Source: an uncultured Sutterella sp. (GTDB taxonomy: Bacteria; Pseudomonadota; Gammaproteobacteria; Burkholderiales; Burkholderiaceae_F). Taken from it: 64,000 nt of DNA. The notes under the pieces are model-generated. The model was not told the origin of the DNA. It saw only the letters and a list, made by a program, of their open reading frames with translations, and made no database searches. This document shows positions 18,317 to 27,100 of this stretch, piece by piece. The stretch lies in contig CATVXH010000011.1 in NCBI GenBank assembly GCA_958347955.1, positions 7,511 to 71,510 of the forward strand, read 5' to 3'. Both the position numbers and the translations under genes were made by a program. The first letter of the stretch is position 1, and each line of letters begins with the position of its first letter.

Positions 18317-18811
18317 ATGCTGAATTTCCTTAAAACCGTCGATCATTGGGTGAGCCGCGTCACGCGCTTCATATGCGTTGTGGCGCTGGCGGCGATCGTC
18401 ATCATGTTTTTGGCCAATGTCTTCGTTCGCTTTGTGCCGATCTATAACTTCACCCAAACCGATGATTGGATCAAGATATGTTTGATTTGGATGATTTTCT
18501 TGGGCGCTCAGGAGCTTGTGCGCACGCGCAATCACTTTGTGGTTGAAGTGCTCACCGAAAGGCTGAGGGGCAACGCCGGTCGAATTTGCCGTATTCTTGT
18601 CTGCGCGATCGAGTTGACAACCTACGTCATCATCTGTTGGTACGGCTGGGTGTGGGTGATGCGGTCGCACGCTTACATGCAGTCCATTCCCTGGATGCAG
18701 GAAAAGGTGGCCTATGTGGCGATCCCCGTGAGCGCCTTTTTCATGTCCTGCTATGCGCTCAGAGACTTTATCTTGGCTCTAATTGGGCGCTATGACGATT
18801 TTAATGATTAA
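18317..18811 (+). CDS. dctQ: TRAP transporter small permease, DctQ family
   Basis: Four-helix small membrane subunit, 164 residues, that pairs with DctM. Family features include IVIMFLANVFVRF in helix 1 and WIKICLIWMIFLGAQELVRTRNHFVVEVL across helix 2 and the following amphipathic region. The ATG at 18317 follows a GTG at 18314; either could initiate, and the closeness to the dctM stop (18310) suggests translational coupling. It is the last gene of the operon. Confidence 0.88.
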   Translation: MLNFLKTVDHWVSRVTRFICVVALAAIVIMFLANVFVRFVPIYNFTQTDDWIKICLIWMIFLGAQELVRTRNHFVVEVLTERLRGNAGRICRILVCAIELTTYVIICWYGWVWVMRSHAYMQSIPWMQEKVAYVAIPVSAFFMSCYALRDFILALIGRYDDFND

Positions 18812-19123
18812 AAATCTGTTTTTTAGTTTTCAATAGTTTCTGTTGAACTTTGAAATTTGCCAGTGCGCGAGGAGCTGTCGGAAGTATCTCAAAGTCTCTT
18901 GTAATTTAACCATGGGGCGGAATTCAGAAAATGTTCAATTCCGCTCCTAAGTTAAGAATAATTAAGCCTCTCGTGTTCTCCGGCTTGCGCCGACTTCCCC
19001 TTGTCAAAAAGATTCCGGATTCGAATGGTTGCATGTTGAATCGTTTCTTATTTTTCAACGTCAATTTTTTCAAAACGAGTTTGCAATATGGTCGGATTTT
19101 AGGAAAAAGTGTTCTTTTAAGTT
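18812..19123. other. Intergenic region with a long hairpin
   Basis: No credible gene. An 11-bp stem GGGGCGGAATT (18914-18924) and AATTCCGCTCC (18937-18947) with one G-T wobble and a 12-nt loop is the only clear structure. It has no T-tract after it, so it may end or protect the TRAP transcript rather than act as a standard terminator. A 64-codon open frame at 18931-19125 lacks a ribosome site and resembles nothing known. Confidence 0.45.
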
Positions 19124-19210
19124 AAAAAGTCCCATAAAAAAATGTTAATTTTTATAAAAAGTCGCTGTAAAAAATGTTAAACGATATGATAAAGTAACTT
19201 TAAAAAATGA
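19124..19210 (+). repeat. Three 32-bp-period repeats upstream of the DUF4143 ATPase
   Basis: Units start at 19124, 19156 and 19188, exactly 32 bp apart, and each reads approximately A4-5 GT(C) N5-7 then a run of A followed by ATG(T/A). The third ends 22 bp before the ATG at 19232. Closely similar units with the same period lie at 23760-23846. The regular spacing of about three helical turns suggests cooperative protein binding on one DNA face. Confidence 0.6.
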
Positions 19211-19231
19211 CGAAATGTGGAATAACTACTT

Positions 19232-20551
19232 ATGCTTAAAAGAAAAATAGAAAATTTGTTGTCGGAATGGCTTAATAACGAAAACCGTAATCCACTAATA
19301 GTGAAAGGTTGTCGTCAATGCGGCAAAACCTTTTCCGTCCTTCGTTTTGCCCGTGAACACTATAAGTATGTTGTTTATCTGAATTTTTTTGAAAACCCGG
19401 ATTACAAGTCCATCTTTGATGGAGCGCTTAGTGTTGATAATGTGGTGCTGATGATGAGCGCCTTTGTTGGTGGCGATGTTCGTTTTGTGCCTCGTGAGAC
19501 AGTGATTATCCTTGATGAAATTCAGGAGTGTCCAAGAGCGCGAGCCGCACTGAAATTTTTCAAATTGGACGGGCGATTTGATGTATTGGCAACGGGGTCG
19601 TTATTGGGAATCAATGGTTACCGTTCCCAGGATTATTCGGTCCCTGTTGGCTACGAAACAATTGTTGATATGTTTCCTCTTGATTTTGAGGAGTTTCTTT
19701 GGGCCAACGGAATTGAAGCGCCTCTTATTGATCATTTGAAAAAGTGTTTGAACGATGTAAAGGCAATACCTGAAGCGTTGCATCAGCGACTGAGGAATTT
19801 ATTGCTGCAGTACGTTGTTGTTGGCGGCATGCCGCATATTGTGGATCAATTTGTCAGAGAGAAAAACATTGCATTGGTTCGACAGGAACAGAAGCTGCTT
19901 ATCCGTTCATTTAAGGATGATATGGTGAAGTATGCAATCGGTGCCGATAAATCCCGAATTCGCGAGTGCTTTGAGTCTATTCCTCAGCAATTGGCCAAGG
20001 ACAATAAAAAATTTCAGTTCTCCTTAATTAAAAAGGGTGGCAGATCCAGTCAGTATGTCGGATGCTTGCAATGGTTGGAGGACACGGGGCTTGTCAAGCG
20101 ATGCTACAACTTAAACCTTCCGGAATTGCCACTGGAAGGCAATGCTTGTCGTGATAAATTCAAGGTTTACATGGTCGATACCGGGCTTTTTGTCAGTATG
20201 CTGGAAGACGGAACGGAAGTGGACATTCTTAAGGGCAATCTTTATGGGTATAAGGGGGCGATTTTTGAAAATTTAGTGGCCGATTTCTTTGTCAAGATGA
20301 AGCGTCCGCTTTACTACTTCCAAAAAGAGAACGGGCTGGAAGTTGATTTTGTCATGCGCTACAAAGGTGAAGCTGTTTTGTTAGAGGTTAAGGCGACTAC
20401 AGGCAACGCTAAAAGTCTAAAAACCGTTTTCAAGCACCCTGAAAAATATCATGTGAACTCAGCCGTCAAATTGGGAGATTACAACATCGGCGAAAAGGGG
20501 AAGATTTTGACTTTGCCGGTGTATATGGGATTTTTGTTGACAGAGCGTTAA
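19232..20551 (+). CDS. AAA_14/DUF4143 ATPase
   Basis: P-loop ATPase of the AAA_14 group with C-terminal DUF4143, a large and poorly understood family common in anaerobes and gut bacteria. Walker A is GCRQCGKT at residues 26-33; many family members have GARQVGKT, so the two cysteines are a local variation. Walker B is VIILDEIQECPRA at about 91-103, and LATGSLLG is the sensor segment. DUF4143 covers about 200-420, and its end has LEVDFVMR and LLEVKAT, a PD-(D/E)xK-like pattern as in the ATPase at 219. Three phased repeats lie upstream. The gene is AT-rich compared with the TRAP genes and has no operon partner. Confidence 0.82.
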   Translation: MLKRKIENLLSEWLNNENRNPLIVKGCRQCGKTFSVLRFAREHYKYVVYLNFFENPDYKSIFDGALSVDNVVLMMSAFVGGDVRFVPRETVIILDEIQECPRARAALKFFKLDGRFDVLATGSLLGINGYRSQDYSVPVGYETIVDMFPLDFEEFLWANGIEAPLIDHLKKCLNDVKAIPEALHQRLRNLLLQYVVVGGMPHIVDQFVREKNIALVRQEQKLLIRSFKDDMVKYAIGADKSRIRECFESIPQQLAKDNKKFQFSLIKKGGRSSQYVGCLQWLEDTGLVKRCYNLNLPELPLEGNACRDKFKVYMVDTGLFVSMLEDGTEVDILKGNLYGYKGAIFENLVADFFVKMKRPLYYFQKENGLEVDFVMRYKGEAVLLEVKATTGNAKSLKTVFKHPEKYHVNSAVKLGDYNIGEKGKILTLPVYMGFLLTER

Positions 20552-20636
20552 ATAATGATGAATTTTTAGGTATTTTCGATTGATAGGTACTTTTAACTAT
20601 ATGATAAATTGAGGAATTATGAATTTTTGAAACTTC

Positions 20637-20683
20637 TTGACCATAAGCAAACAATTATTTTTCGGGGGGGGGGGCAAGATAAT
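20637..20683 (+). promoter_or_regulatory. G11 tract and putative promoter of autotransporter 1
   Basis: A run of eleven G (20664-20674) is followed after three bases by GATAAT (20678-20683), a good -10 hexamer. TTATTT at 20655-20660 would be a weak -35 with a 17-bp spacer containing the tract, so slippage would change the spacer length. TTGACC (20637-20642) with a trailing GCAA resembles the TTGACG...GTCAA dyad upstream of the second G tract at 24058. The tract lies 45-55 bp before the start codon. Confidence 0.55.
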
Positions 20684-20718
20684 ACTTATCCCTTCTCTTT
20701 TAATTTGAGGACATGGTC

Positions 20719-23634
20719 ATGAAGAGTCAATTAAAACCATTGGCGGTTGCGGTGTTGGCAACATTTGCACTCTCAGCGCAGGCATTGGATTTCTCAACAG
20801 GACTGACAAATCAGAGTGTCACAGGCGATCCGAACATTCAGATTGGGACGGCTCAGTCTCCGGTTAACGTAGGGTTCACAGGTTCAGGTTTCGGCAATGA
20901 ATTCAATTTGACAACCGGAGAAAATGGTCTCATCTCTATGGCTGTGAATCAGACAGGTATTTCGATGACAGGCGGCACCTTGACAGTGGGCTCCGAGCAA
21001 ACAGCTTCAGTCAATATCCAAGCGCAGAATGAAGCTTCCGGGGTAAGAGGAATTTGGTCGAGCAATAGTCTAACAGACAGAACTAATATTTTTGCCCAAA
21101 ACATTACGGTAAGCGCCTCCTCAGCAAACGGTTTCGCTCAAGGGGTTATGAATAGTCTGGGTAAAGTGATCATAGGTTCTGAAAATACGGATCAATTGGG
21201 TATTTCAGCTCAAACAAACTCAACAACCAGTGCAGCCGTAGGAGTGGGTAGCGCCGGAGCTGGAGTTACAACAACTCTTACTGCCGATACGATGAAAATC
21301 TCCGCTGAATCGAATAGCAAGAATGCCATCGCCCTATCAAACACCTCGGATTTGTTGGGGGTCAACGGACGTGATGTAACTGTTAACGCTCATTCAAATA
21401 CAGGGGCTTCTACTGCAATTTCCAATAGCAACGGAGGCGCAGTTCAAATTAACGCCGATGGTGAAGTCAATGTCTCCGCCTCAGCGCAGAGCGGCAGTTC
21501 CTACGGTATTACTAATTTGAATCAAGGCACAGTGAGTATTTCCGGCAACGAGATAAATGTTACCTCTGAAAATGGACGAGGCATTCAAAATGCATCGGGT
21601 TCAACGTTGAACCTCCAAGGACAGAACATTATTGTGCGGGGGTCTGAACTCGCGGTGTTAAACGTCGGTGCTAACCTGACAGTGGGCTCTCAAAATTCTC
21701 AAGTAGTGAGACTTTCCGCCACCGGTGAAAACTCCAGGGGCATGGAAGTTAATAGTTTGGGATCAGCGACTATCAGTGGTCAACACGTTGAAATTTCAGG
21801 ACAAGATATTGGGTTATATGCGCTCAATGGCGCTGTTGAAGTCAATGCCGGTCAGCTCATTATCGCCGCAGGAGAAAATGGTCAGGGGCTCATTGCTCAA
21901 AGTGATGATGAGCAGATGACAAACCCAGCCCAAAGAGGAACTATTGAGATTCATGCCGACAGTACTGTCATCGATGCTTCCCAGGGTGCCGGGGCGGGTA
22001 TCACCGCCACATCGTATGGTCTCGTGGATATTTCCGGTGACTTGACAGTGAACGCGCAGGATGCCATTTACACTCGGGGAAATTCGACGATTAATGTCAA
22101 TACCGGTGGTAATTCCACAGTAGTACTCAATGGCAACATTGCCTTCGCATCGCCTGGACCAACGGAGAATTCCGGTGAGATTCTTGATTCTAAAGTCAAT
22201 ATCAATTTAACTGGTGCCGGGTCATCGTGGACAGGCAATGTGTATAAAGCCTATAGCAATGACATTTCTGAAGAGAACCGAGAGGTAACCGGCTTAAGCG
22301 TCACATTGGCTAACGATGCGCAGTGGAATCCGACGATTATTACTGCGCAATCGGATGACACCGGCGTGTCGGAAGGTCAGGCGTTAAACAACCTTCATTT
22401 TGATGGCGGTGTGATCAATCTCACGCACGGCAATGATCAAGTCGTCACTATTGAAAACACGACCGGTTCGGGCGGTACAGTCAATCTCTTAACAACAGAA
22501 AATGAAGACGGTGTTTTGCAGACGGGAACTGTGAATTTTGGTACCGTTAAAGGCGCGCCGAACTTGCTAGTCAATTACACCGGCATCACGGCCGATGACT
22601 TGAAAGGCAGAAGTTTGTCCGAGATTGACGGTGGGGTAGAGGCCAATGGCGCGACCAGAACTGAGCACGTCGGTCAGGGCGCGATTTTGGGCGCAGTCAC
22701 CGAGACCTACGATGCCCAAGGCGAAATGACTTCTCGCACCGTTGCAGAAAACACTCGCCTGAATGCCTATGGGTCTGTGGCCGCTTTGAGCATCATGCAG
22801 TGGCGCCATGAAATGAGCGATCTCACCAAACGCATGGGTGAGTTGCGCATGAGTCCTGAAGGCGTCGGCTCTTGGGCTCGGATCTACGGCTCTGAACAAG
22901 AATACGGTTCGCAGAACATCACCGCCAGGAATAACTCCGTTCAGGTCGGCGTGGACGCTGATGTGGGTTACGGCTGGAAGGTTGGCGCCGCGTTCTCTTA
23001 CACGGACGGCAAGGCCGATTATGACTTAGGTAATGCCGACAACAAGTCCTACGGTTTGGGTGTCTACGGCACATGGATGGCTGAGAATGGCCAATATGTT
23101 GATTTGACCGCCAAGTACAACCGCCTGGATACGGACTTTGAATTGGAAGGCATGGACGGCAGCTCCGACAACAACGCCTTTAGCGTGAGCGCTGAATACG
23201 GTTGGCACTTAAAGCTCGGTCAATCGGGCTTTGTGGAACCGCAGGCTCAAGTGATTTACGGCTATATCCAAGGCGACAAGTTCCACACGAGCAACGGCGT
23301 GGAAATTGATCAGGACAATTTTGAATCGCTGATCGGTCGTGTAGGTGTGAGAACAGGTTTTCATCTGCCCAACGACAAGGGCGTGATTTACGCTCGCGTT
23401 TCAGGCTTGCATGACTTCAAAGGAGACTTTGATTCGACGGCGACCTTGATGTCTGATCGCTCCCTGTATGATCATGTGAGCGAAGACTTAGGAGACACGT
23501 GGGTTGAATTTGGCATTGGCGCGAACTTCAACTGGACCGATACGACTTATAGCTATGTTGACTTGGAACGCTCCAACGGCGGTGACGTGAAAGAAAACTG
23601 GCGCTGGAATGTCGGCATTCGTCACGTCTTCTAA
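20719..23634 (+). CDS. Type Va autotransporter 1
   Basis: Surface-exposed or secreted autotransporter, 971 residues. A Sec signal (KPLAVAVLATFALSAQA) is predicted to be cut after Ala22. The passenger (about 23-690) is rich in Gly, Ser, Asn and Thr with short alternating-hydrophobic repeats (ISISGNEI, NLTVGSQN), as in right-handed beta-helices. It has no cysteine. The C-terminal beta-barrel domain starts near the helix SIMQWRHEMSDLTKRMGELR and ends with the outer-membrane signature NVGIRHVF, with terminal Phe. I chose the second ATG (20719) because GAGG is 8 nt upstream; the first ATG (20713) is too close to it. A G11 tract upstream suggests phase-variable expression. Likely role is adhesion, by analogy. 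Confidence 0.9.
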   Translation: MKSQLKPLAVAVLATFALSAQALDFSTGLTNQSVTGDPNIQIGTAQSPVNVGFTGSGFGNEFNLTTGENGLISMAVNQTGISMTGGTLTVGSEQTASVNIQAQNEASGVRGIWSSNSLTDRTNIFAQNITVSASSANGFAQGVMNSLGKVIIGSENTDQLGISAQTNSTTSAAVGVGSAGAGVTTTLTADTMKISAESNSKNAIALSNTSDLLGVNGRDVTVNAHSNTGASTAISNSNGGAVQINADGEVNVSASAQSGSSYGITNLNQGTVSISGNEINVTSENGRGIQNASGSTLNLQGQNIIVRGSELAVLNVGANLTVGSQNSQVVRLSATGENSRGMEVNSLGSATISGQHVEISGQDIGLYALNGAVEVNAGQLIIAAGENGQGLIAQSDDEQMTNPAQRGTIEIHADSTVIDASQGAGAGITATSYGLVDISGDLTVNAQDAIYTRGNSTINVNTGGNSTVVLNGNIAFASPGPTENSGEILDSKVNINLTGAGSSWTGNVYKAYSNDISEENREVTGLSVTLANDAQWNPTIITAQSDDTGVSEGQALNNLHFDGGVINLTHGNDQVVTIENTTGSGGTVNLLTTENEDGVLQTGTVNFGTVKGAPNLLVNYTGITADDLKGRSLSEIDGGVEANGATRTEHVGQGAILGAVTETYDAQGEMTSRTVAENTRLNAYGSVAALSIMQWRHEMSDLTKRMGELRMSPEGVGSWARIYGSEQEYGSQNITARNNSVQVGVDADVGYGWKVGAAFSYTDGKADYDLGNADNKSYGLGVYGTWMAENGQYVDLTAKYNRLDTDFELEGMDGSSDNNAFSVSAEYGWHLKLGQSGFVEPQAQVIYGYIQGDKFHTSNGVEIDQDNFESLIGRVGVRTGFHLPNDKGVIYARVSGLHDFKGDFDSTATLMSDRSLYDHVSEDLGDTWVEFGIGANFNWTDTTYSYVDLERSNGGDVKENWRWNVGIRHVF

Positions 23635-23662
23635 TTGACGTCGGAAACCCTTTAGATATCTG

Positions 23663-23706
23663 CCCCCTGTTGAATGTTTTCTGCATTTGCCAGGGGGTAA
23701 CTTTTT
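23663..23706 (+). terminator. Intrinsic terminator of autotransporter 1
   Basis: CCCCCTG (23663-23669) pairs with CAGGGGG (23691-23697) around a 21-nt loop, followed by TAACTTTTT. The long loop makes it weaker than most terminators here. Confidence 0.6.
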
Positions 23707-23759
23707 CCAAAAATCATCAAGTATCTTTCTCGTCATAAAACGCTGACGCCGTTTTGATT

Positions 23760-23846
23760 GAAAACTCGCCTTGAAAAATGTCTATTCTTTTAAAAAGTCG
23801 CCTGGAAAAGTGTCAGATATCTCAAAAAAGTGACCTGGAAAAATGA
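23760..23846 (+). repeat. Second set of 32-bp-period repeats
   Basis: Three units start at about 23760, 23792 and 23824, with consensus AAAAAGTCGCCTGGAAAA followed by RTGTC or ATGAA. They match the repeats at 19124-19210 in sequence and spacing, and sit in the same position relative to a related open frame at 23868. Confidence 0.6.
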
Positions 23847-23867
23847 AGTAATGACGAATAAGAACAC

Positions 23868-23993
23868 GTGTTTAAACGAAAAGCAGAAAACATTGGGTCT
23901 GAGAGGATAGAAAAACAGAGTTGCTTTTTAGCAACTAGGGTCACTTCTCGTAAAGATATCTCATTTGCCATCTCATTGAAAAATAAGGATTAG
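23868..23993 (+). pseudogene. Remnant of a DUF4143-type ATPase gene (5' end only)
   Basis: GTG at 23868 opens (V)FKRKAENIGSE, which matches MLKRKIENLLSE at the start of the intact ATPase at 19232, and the DNA just upstream also matches (ATGACGAATAAG against ATGACGAAATGTGG). After about 12 codons the similarity ends, and a 41-codon frame stops at TAG 23991-23993 with no Walker A motif. This is best read as a deletion remnant keeping promoter repeats and initiation region only. The rest, to 24057, is AT-rich with nothing recognisable. Confidence 0.45.
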
Positions 23994-24036
23994 GGTATTT
24001 TTTGTTTATTTCCCTTTTATGACAAAACGTTCTGAC

Positions 24037-24066
24037 TTGACGATAGTCAATACTTCTGGGGGGGGG
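24037..24066 (+). promoter_or_regulatory. TTGAC dyad and G9 tract upstream of autotransporter 2
   Basis: TTGAC-GATA-GTCAA (24037-24050) is a perfect dyad, followed by a run of nine G at 24058-24066, ending 72 bp before the start codon. No -10 hexamer with normal spacing is obvious, so whether the tract lies in a promoter spacer or in the 5' leader is not clear. The layout parallels that of autotransporter 1. Confidence 0.45.
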
Positions 24067-24138
24067 TAGCGTAACCTGAACGCATCCGGTTTTATCCGGA
24101 GCGGTTTATGTGTTCGTTTACTGTAAAAGGTACTCCAT

Positions 24139-27100
24139 ATGAATAAGGCATTTAAAGTCTTGTGGAATCAAGTCAGAAACACATACGTTGTCGCTTCAGA
24201 AGCTCAGACAACGCATGGAAAACCCAGCAAAGCAACTAAAACTCTTGTGGCGGCTGCGGTCGCGGGGCTGATGGTAGTCGGTGGAACAGCATTCGCTAAA
24301 GATATCACATACGACTACCTGACGGATGAAGAAGGTACGTCGAAGTTTATCTCTGGTAACGGCGAGGAGTTGGTTATTAAAACCGAAGGTGACGCCAGAG
24401 AACTGGCGCTTGCGCTCAAAAGCGGAACTATTGAAGATATCAGAAATGCTTTGGGTGTTCACGACGGTAAAGCGACTTTAGTGGGTTTGGCCGGTGGTGT
24501 GAACAAAATGGATGAATTGACTCCTGGCGTGTTGTTAGTTGCGGGGGCGGGCCTTAATGAAGATCAAGCATCAATGGTTTATAAGTTGATGCAACAAATT
24601 ACTCCATTTAATGGATCCTCCCTGCAGATAACAGGTGATACCTTTATCAAAAATGACGGAACATCAAACCCATTGCTTGTGGCGACTGTGGGTGGTGACC
24701 GTTTGATGAATATGTCATTGGCAATAGAGACAGTTGACGTTGGTGCCGATGCCCCGACAGACTTTGCTCCTGGACTTACCAAGACAATTGAGAGAACTGG
24801 TAATACAAATATTGAATTTTCTTCGGGCAATTTGATTGGTACTGTGGGCGGTAGCTCAGCCATCAATGTGGGAGGTTTGACCCTGTTTAAGCCAAATGTG
24901 ACCATACCTCCGATCCCTCCACTTTTTCCTGAAGTTAAGACAGACATTTATGTAAAACTTCAGGGCGCAGAAACAACTACAAAAATAAACGGTAGCACAA
25001 ATATCAGTTTTACCGGTTCGACTTCTAGTGCTGGCACGATCGGCGCCGGTTCAGCCATCGCTATTACAGGAAAAGCGAACTCTATTGTCACCGATGGTTC
25101 AAACATCACAATTGACACCACCGCTTATTCTAGCGGCTATGAAGGATTGCATGCTGGCGTCGTGGGTGGCGGTTTGTCAATTGCCACGATGGGAGGGGAG
25201 AGTTCCGCCACCGTTGGAGGCACGACAACCATTGATTTGAAAAACGGTGCAGTTTTGGGTGTTTTAGGCGGCGGTGTCGCTGCCAGCGCGGAAGTTTCTA
25301 GTGTTTTAGATAAGGTCCTTGATGATCAACTGTCAGGTTATAAGGACAACATTTTATTGGACGAAACATTGAAGGAACAGGGCGGCAAGGCGGAAGCTGT
25401 TTCCGGCGATGTCCATATCATAGTCGGTGAAAAGTCTGAAGTGGCCGGCATTGTTGGCGGTGGTTTAGCCGCTGCGCAACAGATGTTTGACAGCACCAAA
25501 CCTTCAAGCGCAAAAGTTGAGGTTGGGAATGTTCAAATTGACATCGGTAGCGAAAATGCGGCACCGGTGTTTGCCAATGAACAAGAAAAGATTGATTATC
25601 ATAACTATGAACTTTCCCCGCTTCTTGATGAGATCAAAGAGTATGTGAAGAATCCGAATGGCTCCTCTATCGGAGAATTCGGTCTGCTTAAGGAAATTGT
25701 TGACACAGCCAAACCGGGTATGACCATTGGTGTCTTGGGTGGTGGCATGGCTTTGGGTTATCAAGCCAATAACGGATCTGACGCCGAAGACAGAACTCAA
25801 ACAGTGACATCGACGAGCATCGTAAAAGATGTGGCGATTAATGTTCACAGTGGCTACAACATCGGTATCTTCGGCAGCGGTTTGGCAGCATCGTCGGCCG
25901 CCTCGTACATCGATCCGGATACGGAACAAACAACGACCAAGAATGCTGTATCTGAAGTCGGAAATGTGGTAATTACTTTAGATGGCGGCGATACAGTTGG
26001 TGTTATGGGGGGTGGTATTTCCTTCTTTACCGGCACGGGCGAACCGAATACCGGTATAAGCGCTGAAGCGACAACGGTCTCCTCCAATATCCTTGTGGAA
26101 GGTGATGCGATCGTAGACGGTTTGGTCGGCGGCGGTTTAGCCATTGATGATTCCAATCCAAAAGATGCCAATGGTCCGGTTGCCACAAAGAACGCGTCTT
26201 CAACTGTGACAACAGCTAATATCCAAGTTGATTCGGGCAATGTCGGATACATCCACTTCGAAGTTTTTCATCCCGAGCAGCCTGTTTCTGATCCGGGACT
26301 TTCTTCCTACTGGAACTCTTTGACTTATGTGATGAATGCTGAAAAGGCAGCCATTACGGGTGGCGGTCTTGCCGCGGGTGGCCAAGGCAGCGCTAAAGAT
26401 ACAACGGGCGCAGCTCATGTCGATACAGTAAATATCACATTAAATGGAACTCAAGTTGTCACGGACGAGGGTTCTGGACCGTCAACAGTCATTGATGGAA
26501 ATGTGTACGGCGGCGGTATCGCTACTGACGGCGGTTGGTCCAGTGTGGGAACAGCCAATATTACCGTTGACGGCGCTCATGTCACGGGTGATATCTATGG
26601 CGGCGGTCTTGCTTTAGAAGGGACATACAAGACGGCAAGCGGCGCTGATGACACCTATAACAATCAATCCAAGACCACTGTGGACACCGTTAACATTTGG
26701 CTCCAAAATGGCGCTGTCGAAGGCAATGTCTATGCGGGAGGCTTAGTCTCTGCGGCTGACGGAGAGGACACCGCCGCGACCTCTGAAGTCGGCACTGCCA
26801 ACGTTATGCTCTATAACGATCAAGTTTTGGGTGAAACGAGTACTGTAGACGGAAGCGGAGCGGAAACGGCCAATATGATTTTGGCTAGCGAAACCGGCGC
26901 ATTTGCTTTTGCTGACGGTCAAAAAGTCGTAGCTTTCGATAACATCACTTCAACCGCTGACGTGATTGGCATGAACTACGACTTCGGAGCTAAAGACACC
27001 ACCAATGTTGTCGGTACTGTCAACTTTGCGTCCATTACAGGTGACAATACCAAGACGATGAATATCGGCACGACAGAAAGCGCAGGTATCGCTTCGATCA

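Noticed and set aside
18931..19125. 64-codon frame between dctQ and the ATPase
   Set aside because: No ribosome site, no similarity, and it ends in the phased repeats. Kept as intergenic.
24139..26760. Regular repeats in autotransporter 2 as a CRISPR-like array
   Set aside because: The repeats are protein-level glycine motifs within one open frame. The DNA units vary in length and sequence.
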